Source: Sva-07 sp963715825
GTDB lineage: Bacteria; Actinomycetota; Acidimicrobiia; Acidimicrobiales; Ilumatobacteraceae
Assembly (NCBI GenBank): GCA_963715825.1
Contig: CAVQSI010000006.1
Span: forward strand, 62,001-126,000
Direction of reading: 5' to 3'
DNA length: 64,000 nt
Below the pieces are notes generated by a model. It ran no database searches and had not been told where the DNA came from. It was given only the letters and a program-made list of their open reading frames with translations. Position 1 is the first letter of the stretch. Each line of letters starts with the position of its first letter. Shown here in pieces: positions 45,073-53,604 of the stretch. Both the position numbers and the translations under genes were made by a program.

Positions 45073-46587
45073 TCACTCGGTCGCCTTGACCTCGTCCCAC
45101 AGGGCGTCGAGCGTGGCGAGCTCGGCGTCGCGCAGCTCGATGGAACGTTGCCGAGCGAGTCGTTCCACGCCTTCGAATCGCACCCGGAACTTGTCGGTCG
45201 CTGCCCGGAGCGCCAGCTCAGGATCGACCCGTAGGTGGCGCGCGACGTTGACGATCGCGAACAGCAGATCGCCGAGTTCGCCGGCGATCGTGGCGGCGGT
45301 GATGCTCGCAGTTGCGTCGTCGGTCGGCTCGTGCATCGCCTCGTGGAGCTCGGCGGTCTCCTCGGCGATCTTCGGGAACGCGCCGCTGACGTCGGGCCAG
45401 TCGAAGCCGACCTTCGACGCCTTCGAGCCGACCTTGGCCGCGTAGGCGAGTGCCGGCATCGAGCGCGGGATCCCGTCGAACACCGAGGTGCGCGACTTCT
45501 CGTGGCGTTTGATGTCGTCCCAGTTCGACAGCACCTCCGACGTGTCGAGATCGCTGCCGACGAGGTCGCCGAACACGTGGGGATGGCGTCGTACCAGCTT
45601 GTCGTGGATGCCGTTGGCCACGTCGGCAATGGTGAACCGACCGTCCTGCTCGGCGATCGTCGCATGGAATTCGATCTGGTAGAGCAGGTCGCCCAGCTCC
45701 TCGATCAGATCGGCGTCCGGATCGGGGTCGGCGCCGCTGTCGTCCTGGGCGCCGCCGGTGTCCGCCGCGTCGAGCGCGTGGATGGCGTCGACGACCTCGT
45801 AGGTCTCCTCGAGCAGGTGCGGGATCAACGAGTCGTGGGTCTGTTCGATGTCCCACGGACACTGCTCGCGCAGCGTGCGGGTCAGCGCATGGAAGCGGAC
45901 GTAGGCGGCCCCCACCGGAGCAGCGAGGTGCGGGATCCACAACGAGGTGAGGTGATCGGCCTCGACCGTGCGATCGAGATCCGCCCAGGCCACCTCCACG
46001 ATCTGCTCGTCGGCGGTGCCGAGCGCGTGCAGGATGATGACCGGTTCGTCGCCGGCCGCTTCGTCGACGGCCAGCTTGATGTCGGACAGCACCCAGTTGG
46101 CGTGGGTGTGCGCCACCAGCAACGGTCCGCGCTCGCCCGCAGCCGCGGTGGCGAACTCGTGGCCGTCGACGAGGCGCACACCGGCGTCGACCGGGTCGAT
46201 GCCCAGGCGTGCCCATGCGACGTCGAGGAACGACATGGCGGGCAGCACGGTCACGTCGATGGCGTCGCACTCGCGCAGGTACCGCACGGTTCGTTCGAGC
46301 ACCAGGGGCGATCCGGGGACGGCATAGAGGATCTCGCTGTGTTCGCCGGCCGCATCGATCAGCGAGGAGGCGATCTCGGTGTAGACGTCGTCGAAGGTGT
46401 CCGCCGTGTCGTAGAGGTGGTCGAACGTGACCGCATCGGCGACGAGGTCGGCCGACGGATGGATCGCAGTGCGCAGGTAGCGGTGCTCCGCACGAGCGAT
46501 CGCCTCGCGCGTCTCGACGGTGACGTGATCATGGCCGCCGGGGCCGAGCCCGACGACGACGATGCGCGGTCGCCGACCCGCGTTCAT
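45073..46587 (-). CDS. mazG: Tetrapyrrole-methylase-like / MazG NTP pyrophosphohydrolase fusion
   Basis: A 504-residue fusion of the YabN type. Residues 1-225 are a tetrapyrrole (SAM) methylase-like domain (RIVVVGLGPGGHDHVTVET; ILYAVPGSPLVLERTV; VLPAMSFLDVAWARLG). Residues of about 250-504 carry two MazG segments: REQCPWDIEQTHDSL with LLEETYEVVDAI and LIEELGDLLYQIEFHA, then FPKIAEETAELHEAM with GELGDLLFAIVNVARH. MazG hydrolyses non-canonical or excess NTPs and guards nucleotide pools. ATG at 46585-46587 is adopted because the methylase fold starts there. It is two bases downstream of the parvulin-like lipoprotein gene. Confidence 0.9.
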   Translation of the reverse strand: MNAGRRPRIVVVGLGPGGHDHVTVETREAIARAEHRYLRTAIHPSADLVADAVTFDHLYDTADTFDDVYTEIASSLIDAAGEHSEILYAVPGSPLVLERTVRYLRECDAIDVTVLPAMSFLDVAWARLGIDPVDAGVRLVDGHEFATAAAGERGPLLVAHTHANWVLSDIKLAVDEAAGDEPVIILHALGTADEQIVEVAWADLDRTVEADHLTSLWIPHLAAPVGAAYVRFHALTRTLREQCPWDIEQTHDSLIPHLLEETYEVVDAIHALDAADTGGAQDDSGADPDPDADLIEELGDLLYQIEFHATIAEQDGRFTIADVANGIHDKLVRRHPHVFGDLVGSDLDTSEVLSNWDDIKRHEKSRTSVFDGIPRSMPALAYAAKVGSKASKVGFDWPDVSGAFPKIAEETAELHEAMHEPTDDATASITAATIAGELGDLLFAIVNVARHLRVDPELALRAATDKFRVRFEGVERLARQRSIELRDAELATLDALWDEVKATE

Positions 46588-46589
46588 CG

Positions 46590-47339
46590 TCAGCCCAACG
46601 CGACGACTTGGCCGGTGGCGGCGTCGAAGGTGCCGTATCGGGGGTCGACGAAGACGTCGGCGTCGGCGAGGCGGGCGGCGGCGTCGATCGCGCTGGTGAC
46701 CAGTTCGACGTCGGTCGGCGACAGCTCGTCGAACGGACGGAACGACAGCACGACCCAGGCGAACTGGTTCCCCTCGGTGTCGAAGAGTGGGGCGATGGCG
46801 ATGGGGTCGTCGGCCGAGAGGCCGGCGGCGACCTGGACGAACTCGACGTCGGCGGCCTCGACGAGCTGGTCGCTCGTGATGCACCCGATGTCGCCGCCGA
46901 CGTCGCCGAGGCTGGGATCGAGGTTCTCGGCAGCGAGCAACTCGGCGAAGTCGGCGCCCGCGGCGAGTTCGTCGGCGACACCGCTGGCGATGTCCTCGCT
47001 CTCGACGACGATGCCGCTGATGCAGATCGTGCCGCCCGATTCGATCCCCGCGTCGTAGAGCGCGGCGGCCCCGGCAGCGTCGATGCCGGCGGAGTCGTCG
47101 GCGGCCACCTGCTCCTGGATCCAGGTGGTGATCTGGGCGCGCACCGCCTCGGCGGCCAGCAGCTGATCGGTCGGCGCACCGAGTTCGGTGAGCTGTGCCT
47201 GGAACTCGTCGCTGGTGAGCGTGGCGTCGCCCACGCGGGCGACGTTGTCGTTGTCGGAGAACGTGGAGCAGCCGGCGGTGAGCGCGGCGATCGCAGCGAC
47301 GGACAACACGAGCGAGAGACGACGATTCACCTGCCGCAC
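46590..47339 (-). CDS. Parvulin/SurA-like lipoprotein
   Basis: Exported lipoprotein of 249 residues with lipobox LTAGC (Cys24). The central part resembles SurA/PpiC chaperones: ARVGDATLTSDEFQAQL at the start, then a parvulin-like segment (LGDVGGDIGCITSDQLVEAADVEFVQVAAGL) lacking obvious catalytic residues. It likely assists folding of exported proteins. The start is GTG 47339 or GTG 47330. In this block it sits between mfd and mazG. Confidence 0.75.
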   Translation of the reverse strand: MRQVNRRLSLVLSVAAIAALTAGCSTFSDNDNVARVGDATLTSDEFQAQLTELGAPTDQLLAAEAVRAQITTWIQEQVAADDSAGIDAAGAAALYDAGIESGGTICISGIVVESEDIASGVADELAAGADFAELLAAENLDPSLGDVGGDIGCITSDQLVEAADVEFVQVAAGLSADDPIAIAPLFDTEGNQFAWVVLSFRPFDELSPTDVELVTSAIDAAARLADADVFVDPRYGTFDAATGQVVALG

Positions 47340-47384
47340 GCTACCGCCCCCTGGTTCCCCGAGCCCAGGTTGCCGGCGCCCCGC

Positions 47385-50300
47385 TCACGCGTCGGCGGGG
47401 ACGAGGTCGCGCAGGAAGCCGGCAAGGAACGTGCTGGCGTCGGCGCCACGGGGGAGTGGGACCACGAGCTGGCCCAGGTCCTCCTTGTACTTGGCGCCCT
47501 TGGAGATCCGCCGCAGCCGCATCGTCTCGGACAGCTTCAGCTCGAGCGGTCCGAGTTTCGCCGTGCCACCGGTGGATGCCGACCCGGAGATCTGGATGTC
47601 GTTGATGCCGAGGCGGTGACACTCGGCGCGCAGGTGGCCGACGTGGAGCAGTGCGACGGCCGGATCGGGGAGTGGGCCGTAACGGTCCTCCCACTCGGTG
47701 CGGATGTCGTCGACCTCGGCCTTCGTGGTGACCCCGGCGAGGCGGCGGTAGGCCTCGAGCCGTAGCTCCTCCTTCTCGACGTAGTCGGTGGGAAGGAAGG
47801 CGTCGGTGGGCACGTCGAGCTTGATCTCGGCGGCTGGCTCCGGCTGCGGCTCGCCCTTCATCTCGCTGACCGCCTCGGTCACCATCTGGCAGTACAGGTC
47901 GTACCCGACGGCTGCGATGTGTCCCGACTGCGACTCGCCCAACAGGTTGCCGGCGCCGCGGATTTCCAGGTCGCGCATGGCGATCTTGAACCCGGACCCC
48001 AGGTCGGTCGACTCGCCGATCGTGCGCAGCCGCTCGTACGCCTCCTCGGTCAGGACCTTGTCGCGCGGGTAGAAGAGGTAGGCGTACGCCCGCGATCCCG
48101 ACCGTCCGACGCGGCCGCGCAGCTGGTGCATCTGACCGAGGCCGAGCAGGTCGGAACGCTCCACCACCAGCGTGTTCACCGTCGGCATGTCGATGCCCGA
48201 CTCGATGATCGTGGTGCACACCAGCACGTCGTACTGGCCGTCCCAGAAGTCCTGCACGACGGTCTCGAGCGTGCCTTCGTCCATCTGGCCGTGGGCGATC
48301 GCGATGCGCGCCTCGGGGACCAGTTGGCGCAGGCGAGCGGCGGCGGTGTCGATCGACTGCACCCGGTTGTGCACCCAGAACACCTGGCCCTCACGCAGCA
48401 GTTCGCGTCGGATCGACTCGATCGCGACGCGCTCGTCGTACTCGCCGACGTAGGTGAGGATCGGCATGCGGTCGGCCGGCGGGGTCTGCAGCAGCGACAG
48501 GTCGCGGATGCCGACGAGCGACATCTCGAGCGTGCGCGGGATCGGCGTGGCGGAGAGCGTGAGGACGTCGACGTTCGTCTTCATCTTCTTCATCGTCTCC
48601 TTGTGCTGCACACCGAAACGCTGCTCCTCGTCGACGACCAACAATCCGAGATCCTTGAACTTCACGTCGTTCGCGAGCAGGCGATGGGTACCGATGATGC
48701 AGTCGACCTCGCCGGTCTTGACGCCCTCGATCACCTTCTTCGCCTGGCCGGCGGTGAGGAACCGCGACAGCGTCTCGACGCGGATCGGGAACCCGGCGAA
48801 CCGATCGGCAAACGTGTTGCCGTGCTGCGTGGCGAGCAGCGTCGTGGGCGCGAGCACGGCGACCTGCTTGCCGTCCTGGATCGCCTTGAACGCCGCGCGG
48901 ATCGCCACCTCGGTCTTGCCGAAGCCGACGTCGCCGCACAGCAGCCGGTCCATCGGATGCGCGAGTTCCATGTCGCCCTTGATCGCCTCGATCGCCGTGC
49001 GCTGGTCGGGCGTCTCGACGTACGGGAACGCCTCCTCCATCTCGTGCTGCCACGGGGTGTCCTGGGCAAACGAGTGGCCGACGGCGTTGACGCGCTTCTG
49101 GTAGAGCACGACGAGTTCCTGCGCGATCTCGCGGACCGCGGAACGCACCTTGCTCTTGGTCTTCGCGAAGTCCGACCCACCCAGCTTGTGCAGCTTCGGG
49201 GCCTCACCGCCGACGTACTGGCGCAGGGTGTCGATCTGGTCGGACGGCACGTAGAGCTTGTCGCCCCCCTTGTAGGCGATCAGCAGGTAGTCGCGCTCGA
49301 CGCCGCCGATCGCCCGCTTGACCATGCCCTCGTACTTGCCGACGCCATGCTGGTGGTGCACGACGTAGTTGCCGGCCTTGAGATCCTCGAACGTCGACGC
49401 CGACTCGCGCTTGGCCTTGCGGATCGTTCGATGGGCACGTCGCCGACCGGTGAGATCGCTCTCGGCGACGATTGCCACCTTTGCGTTCGGCAGCGTGCAA
49501 CCGCGGTGCAGCGGCGCGACGGTGATGCTGCCGCCGGACGGCAGGTCGGCGCCCGGGCGCACCACCGGGAAGTCGAGCCCGTTGTTCAGCAGGAGGTCGT
49601 GGAGGCGTTGCGCCGAACCGGTGCCATCGGCGGCGACGACCACGCGGAAACCGCGGCCGATCAACTCGATCAAGCGGTCGGTGAGTCCCGAGCCGTCGCC
49701 CGCCACCGGGCCCCAGCCGGAGGCCTCGACGAGCGGCGTGTCGGGTGACTCGGGCGTCGAGTCGATCGACCAGAACGAACCGGCTGACGACGCTGAGTCC
49801 GGTCGCCGGACGTCCAACAACGTGTCGGGGTCGGCGTGGAGTCGGGGGAACGACTTGTCGGGATCGCGGGCCCACGTCGAGGCGAGCGCGCGGGCGAGAT
49901 CGTCCTCCTCGGCGATGAGGTCGAGCGCCCGGTCGCGCATCCGCCTGGGCTCGACGAGGACGACTTTGGCCGTCTCGGGGAGCACGTCGGTGAGCAGCTG
50001 GTCGTCGTCGACGAGCCACGGCAGCCAGCTCTCCATGCCGTCGAAGTGGACGCCCTCGGCGAGACGCTCCCACTGCTCGCGGCCCCACGGTTCGCTGGCG
50101 ACGAGACGGGCGGCGCGTTCGCGGACGTCGTCGGTCGGCATCAGCTCGCGGGCCGGGAAGATGATGACCTCGTCGAGGTCGTCGATCGATCGCTGGTCGT
50201 TGACGCCGAAGCGGGTGAGACGGTCGACCTCGTCTCCCCACAGGTCGATGCGGATCGGCGCGTCGGCGGTCGACGGGAACACGTCGACGATTGCTCCACG

Positions 50301-50855
50301 GCGGGCGAACTCGCCACGGTGCTCGACGAGTTCCTCGCGTCGGTAGCCGAACTCGACCAGTTGGCGACCGAGCGCGTCGGGGTCGATTTCGCTCCCGGGC
50401 CGCACGATGATCGGCTCGGTCGTGGTCGCTCCCGGCCCGAGCTTCTGCAGCAGCGCTCGCACACCGGCGACGATGACGGTCGGACAGCGCTCGGGGTCGC
50501 GCAGGCGCCAGAGGATGTCGAGCCGTTGACCCATCGTCTCGACGCTGGGGCTGACGCGTTCGAACGGCAGCGTCTCCCAGCCGGGGAAGTGGACGACCTC
50601 GCCGGGCGGCAGGAACTGGGCGAGGTCGTCGGCCAGTTGTCCCGCCATCGTGCCCGTCGGGCAGCTGACCACGAGCGGATGCCGCGACGACAGCGTCGCC
50701 AGCGCCGCGATCGAGATCGGCCGCGCCACCTCCACCACGGCGAGTCGTGCGTCGGGTTCGCCCAACGCCCGCGTCAACCCCGGCTCGTCACGCAACAGCG
50801 CCGGCAACGCCCCCAACGGCGCCACGGCAACGGTCTCGAGCGGCACCGGGCTCAC
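47385..50855 (-). CDS. mfd: Transcription-repair coupling factor Mfd
   Basis: Mfd (1156 residues) removes stalled RNA polymerase at lesions and recruits UvrA. It has an N-terminal UvrB-like module (TGTMAGQLADDLAQFLP, FPGWETLPFERVSPS), an RNA-polymerase-interaction domain near 480-560 (VVHHQHGVGKYEGMVKRA) and RecG-like motor domains. These show Walker A GDVGFGKTEVAIRA, DEEQRF (motif II), SATPIPRTLEMSL (III) and QLRGRVGRSGSRAYAY (VI), followed by the TRCF C-terminal domain. The GTG at 50853-50855 is used rather than 50984, because the longer frame crosses a family B palindrome and the pth 3' end. Confidence 0.94.
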   Translation of the reverse strand: MSPVPLETVAVAPLGALPALLRDEPGLTRALGEPDARLAVVEVARPISIAALATLSSRHPLVVSCPTGTMAGQLADDLAQFLPPGEVVHFPGWETLPFERVSPSVETMGQRLDILWRLRDPERCPTVIVAGVRALLQKLGPGATTTEPIIVRPGSEIDPDALGRQLVEFGYRREELVEHRGEFARRGAIVDVFPSTADAPIRIDLWGDEVDRLTRFGVNDQRSIDDLDEVIIFPARELMPTDDVRERAARLVASEPWGREQWERLAEGVHFDGMESWLPWLVDDDQLLTDVLPETAKVVLVEPRRMRDRALDLIAEEDDLARALASTWARDPDKSFPRLHADPDTLLDVRRPDSASSAGSFWSIDSTPESPDTPLVEASGWGPVAGDGSGLTDRLIELIGRGFRVVVAADGTGSAQRLHDLLLNNGLDFPVVRPGADLPSGGSITVAPLHRGCTLPNAKVAIVAESDLTGRRRAHRTIRKAKRESASTFEDLKAGNYVVHHQHGVGKYEGMVKRAIGGVERDYLLIAYKGGDKLYVPSDQIDTLRQYVGGEAPKLHKLGGSDFAKTKSKVRSAVREIAQELVVLYQKRVNAVGHSFAQDTPWQHEMEEAFPYVETPDQRTAIEAIKGDMELAHPMDRLLCGDVGFGKTEVAIRAAFKAIQDGKQVAVLAPTTLLATQHGNTFADRFAGFPIRVETLSRFLTAGQAKKVIEGVKTGEVDCIIGTHRLLANDVKFKDLGLLVVDEEQRFGVQHKETMKKMKTNVDVLTLSATPIPRTLEMSLVGIRDLSLLQTPPADRMPILTYVGEYDERVAIESIRRELLREGQVFWVHNRVQSIDTAAARLRQLVPEARIAIAHGQMDEGTLETVVQDFWDGQYDVLVCTTIIESGIDMPTVNTLVVERSDLLGLGQMHQLRGRVGRSGSRAYAYLFYPRDKVLTEEAYERLRTIGESTDLGSGFKIAMRDLEIRGAGNLLGESQSGHIAAVGYDLYCQMVTEAVSEMKGEPQPEPAAEIKLDVPTDAFLPTDYVEKEELRLEAYRRLAGVTTKAEVDDIRTEWEDRYGPLPDPAVALLHVGHLRAECHRLGINDIQISGSASTGGTAKLGPLELKLSETMRLRRISKGAKYKEDLGQLVVPLPRGADASTFLAGFLRDLVPADA

Positions 50856-50867
50856 CCCCGCTCCCAA

Positions 50868-50921
50868 CCCGAAAAATGTCGGCGACGAACCGCTCTGCGG
50901 TTCGTGGTGTGCACATTTCGG
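50868..50921 (-). terminator. Family B palindrome (copy 2, variant core)
   Basis: Bounded by CCCGAAAAATGT and ACATTTCGG, with a core CGAACCGC-TCT-GCGGTTCG at 50886-50904 that differs from the other copies yet still forms a perfect 8-bp stem. It lies 22 bp after the pth stop and 12 bp before the mfd start. Confidence 0.6.
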
Positions 50922-50943
50922 TCGGGGACGAGGTTGGTCGGCG

Positions 50944-51564
50944 TCATTGCTTGCCGTTGTACCGCTGCATTGCGGCGTCGACACCGCGAGCGATGATCAA
51001 CTCGACGGCGTCGGCAGCATTGGCGATCTCGATGTCGAGCAGTTCCCGCTCGCGCTTGGGGACCTTCGACAGGACGTGACCCTTGCCGACGTCCTTGTGG
51101 TCGGGCTTGCCGACCCCGATGCGTATCCGCAGGTAGTCCTGGGTCTTGAGGTGCTGGGTGATCGAGCGCAGGCCGTTGTGTCCGGCGAGTCCGCCGCCGA
51201 CTTTGATCTTCAACTCGCCGGGCGGGAGGTCGAGTTCGTCTTGGACGACGATGATCTGCTCGGGCGACTCGATCCGATAGCGGCGCACCAGCGAGCTCAC
51301 CGCCTGGCCCGACTCGTTCATGAACGTGATCGGGAACGCCAGCACGACCCGCTCGTCGCCATCGGGCCCGCGCAACCGCGTCTCGGCCACCAGGGCGTTG
51401 TCGCGTCCACCTTTCAGGGAGACGCCTCGACGGTCAGCGAGCAGACGGACGGCCTCTTCACCGACGTTGTGGCGCGTGCGGGCGTACTTCTCGCCCGGAT
51501 TACCGAGCCCGACCACCAGCCAGTCGTACGGGTCACCCTTGCCGATGCGCCCGAACAGCCCCAT
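50944..51564 (-). CDS. pth: Peptidyl-tRNA hydrolase
   Basis: Pth (206 residues) frees tRNA from abortive peptidyl-tRNAs. It shows LVVGLGNPGEKYARTRHNVG with the catalytic His, FPITFMNESGQAV with the substrate-binding Asn, VQDELDLPPGELKIKVGGGLAGHNGLRSI with the catalytic Asp, and RIRIGVGKP. The ATG at 51562-51564 gives an eleven-residue leader before the fold. It is located between rplY and mfd, as in Mycobacterium. Confidence 0.95.
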   Translation of the reverse strand: MGLFGRIGKGDPYDWLVVGLGNPGEKYARTRHNVGEEAVRLLADRRGVSLKGGRDNALVAETRLRGPDGDERVVLAFPITFMNESGQAVSSLVRRYRIESPEQIIVVQDELDLPPGELKIKVGGGLAGHNGLRSITQHLKTQDYLRIRIGVGKPDHKDVGKGHVLSKVPKRERELLDIEIANAADAVELIIARGVDAAMQRYNGKQ

Positions 51565-51581
51565 CTCGTGCCTCGCTCCGT

Positions 51582-51634
51582 CCGAAATGTGCCGGGATCT
51601 GCGCGCTCAGCGCGACGAACCGGGCACTTTTCGG
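51582..51634 (-). terminator. Family B palindrome (copy 3, variant core)
   Basis: Bounded by CCGAAATGTGCC and GGGCACTTTTCGG, with core CGCGCTCAGCGCG. It ends one base from the rplY stop and so would be the rplY terminator on the minus strand. Confidence 0.6.
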
Positions 51635-51635
51635 G

Positions 51636-52310
51636 TCACTCGCTGTCGGAGTCGGTGGCGGCGCCGTCGCCGTCGCCGGCTTCGCCCTCGGCACCCTCGG
51701 CGGCCTCGGCCGCAGCAGCTTCGGCGGCGGCCTCTTCCTCGTCGAGGACCGGCGTGCGCATGGTGAGCACCGTGACGACCGGCGCCTCGGGATCGGCCTC
51801 GGCGGCGACACCCGACGGCAGCGGGATGTCTTCGACACGGATGACCGAGTCCATCGTCATCTCCGACACGTCGATGGTGACGCCGTCGGGGATGTTGCGT
51901 GGCGTGGTGCGGACCTGCAGTTCCTGCATCGCGAGGTCGACGAGGCCGCCATTGGCCGACACGTCCTTGGCCTCACCCACGAGGTGGATCGGGATCGCGA
52001 CCACGATCTCCTCGTTGAGGTTCACCTGGATGAAGTCGATGTGCTGCACGTTGCGCTTCACGGGGTGGCGCTGGATGTCCTTGATCAGCGTCGGATACAC
52101 GGTGCCATCGACGGTGAGGTCGAGGATCGTGTTCATGCCCGCGGCGCCCGACAGGGCCTGGCGCAGCTCGCGGCGATCGACCGACACGCTGAGCGGATCC
52201 ATCCCGTGGCCGTACACGACCGCGGGGATCTTGCCGTCGGCGCGGAGGCGACGGGCATCGGAGCTTCCGGCGCGGCGGCCGACTTCGGCTTGGAGAACGG
52301 TCTCAGACAT
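51636..52310 (-). CDS. rplY: 50S ribosomal protein L25 (Ctc form)
   Basis: bL25 with a long C-terminal Ctc/TL5 domain, 224 residues; it binds 5S rRNA. N-terminal 5S-binding part: VGRRAGSSDARRLRADGKIPAVVYGHGMDPLSV, then HPVKRNVQHIDFIQVN. The C-terminal beta domain ends in a long Ala/Glu/Asp tail. ATG at 52308-52310; the frame extends upstream only as non-conserved sequence. Order prs-(extra gene)-rplY-pth is conserved apart from the inserted AbiEi-like gene. Confidence 0.94.
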   Translation of the reverse strand: MSETVLQAEVGRRAGSSDARRLRADGKIPAVVYGHGMDPLSVSVDRRELRQALSGAAGMNTILDLTVDGTVYPTLIKDIQRHPVKRNVQHIDFIQVNLNEEIVVAIPIHLVGEAKDVSANGGLVDLAMQELQVRTTPRNIPDGVTIDVSEMTMDSVIRVEDIPLPSGVAAEADPEAPVVTVLTMRTPVLDEEEAAAEAAAAEAAEGAEGEAGDGDGAATDSDSE

Positions 52311-52456
52311 GGTGATCGGCTTCCATCGAATCTCGTGACGACGCCCGCACAATGGGCGCCAGGTCGTTACAGCAGCGTCCCAATCTATCGGCCCCTTCGC
52401 CCATCCCCTCCGACCTCCCCTGGGTTCCCCCGAGCCGCCCACCACGCCCCACCACC

Positions 52457-52511
52457 CCGAAAAATGACGCGCACGTTGCGCTCAGCGCAACGCTGCCGCG
52501 CCATTTCAGGG
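52457..52511 (-). terminator. Family B palindrome (copy 4)
   Basis: Bounded by CCGAAAAATG and CATTTCAGG, with core GTTGCGCTCAGCGCAAC at 52475-52491. On the minus strand the hairpin ends in ATTTTT. It lies 22 bp after the stop of the AbiEi-like gene. The remainder of 52311-52533 holds nothing else recognisable. Confidence 0.62.
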
Positions 52512-52533
52512 TGTTCGGGCGGATTCGGAGGGC

Positions 52534-53472
52534 TCATGCGGTTCGGGAGGCGCGGCGAAGCGAGTCGTAGATGCGGCGGACCTGTCGGGCCGCCGTATGG
52601 AGATCGGATCGAATGGTCTCGTCGAAACGCACCACACGCCATCCCAACTCCACGCATGCGCGATCGCGGGCCTGGTCTCGGCGAACGGCGAGACTTCCGC
52701 TGTGATACCAGGCAGCGCCAGGCTCCACGGCCAGACGCACATCGGGCCATGCGATGTCGAGGTGGATGGTTTCGCCGTTGATGAGCACCAGCGGATACTG
52801 GCGATCGGGCTCCGGCAGACCGACAGCGGCGAGCGCTTCGATCAGGCGACGTTCGAGGTTGCTCTGTGTCGCTCGCGACCGCCCGGACGATTGGTCCAGC
52901 CACGTCTCGAGGCGAAGGACGCCATCCTTGCCGCGGCAACGATGGCGCTCGAGGTACACCGTTGCCTCAGCGGGCTCGATGAGACCGAGGTTCCAAGCGT
53001 CTTCGGCTGCTCGCTCGAAGCGGTGCTGGTTGAACATCGCCGCCAGACCCCAGAGCATTCGCATCGGCGTCGCCACGATCAGTCCGTCGGGCAGCGTCTG
53101 GCGGTCTTCCACCTCGTCGTACCAACGGGTGAGGTGGACGTCCGCCCAATCAGGAAGGGTCCGACGGAGAGATCGGGGTGCCGTGTAGTTCACGGTTCCC
53201 GACGGCATGGCGCGAAGGCCGAGCAGACGCGCCGCAGTCGTCGCACCGAGGAATCCCGCGGTGTTGGCCTGGAGCTGCAGGGTCATGCATCGCTGGCGAA
53301 AAGTGACGGGGGACGAGGCGATTCGCACGACCCCGAACGCCTCGTCCACCAGCTGGCCACGTCGTCGCGAGCGGCTGATCGACGAGCGGCTACGTCCCAT
53401 TTCGGTCAACTGGCGGATCGCGACCACGCCGTGCTGGCGGGCCGCGAGACGGAGTACGTCGTCATCGAGCAC
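52534..53472 (-). CDS. AbiEi-type wHTH plus DUF559 nuclease-like protein
   Basis: Protein of 312 residues. The N-terminal AbiEi_4-type winged helix (AARQHGVVAIRQLTEMGRSRS) is found in type IV antitoxins. The C-terminal DUF559/Vsr-like PD-(D/E)XK-fold segment has LDIAWPDVRLAVEPGAAW, RDQARDRACVELGWRVVRFDE. The usual E-x-D/K active pair reads EPG, a form I recall from related actinobacterial proteins, so nuclease activity is doubtful. No AbiEii toxin gene adjoins. It is a solitary insertion between prs and rplY, flanked by family B palindromes. Role unknown. Confidence 0.75.
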   Translation of the reverse strand: MLDDDVLRLAARQHGVVAIRQLTEMGRSRSSISRSRRRGQLVDEAFGVVRIASSPVTFRQRCMTLQLQANTAGFLGATTAARLLGLRAMPSGTVNYTAPRSLRRTLPDWADVHLTRWYDEVEDRQTLPDGLIVATPMRMLWGLAAMFNQHRFERAAEDAWNLGLIEPAEATVYLERHRCRGKDGVLRLETWLDQSSGRSRATQSNLERRLIEALAAVGLPEPDRQYPLVLINGETIHLDIAWPDVRLAVEPGAAWYHSGSLAVRRDQARDRACVELGWRVVRFDETIRSDLHTAARQVRRIYDSLRRASRTA

Positions 53473-53513
53473 GCCCAGTCAGTGGGTGGTCTGCCGCCGA
53501 AACAGGAAACGCC

Positions 53514-53566
53514 CCGAAATGGCGCGCTCACGTTGCGCTCAGCGCAACACGAGCGCGATTTTTCGG
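53514..53566 (-). terminator. Family B palindrome (copy 5)
   Basis: Bounded by CCGAAATGG and ATTTTTCGG, with core GTTGCGCTCAGCGCAAC at 53532-53548 and an additional complementary pair GCGCTC/GAGCGC outside the core. It lies 38 bp after the prs stop. Confidence 0.62.
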
Positions 53567-53604
53567 AGGGTGGCGGGGCGGGTCTGGGAGGGGTCGGGCG
53601 CGGG

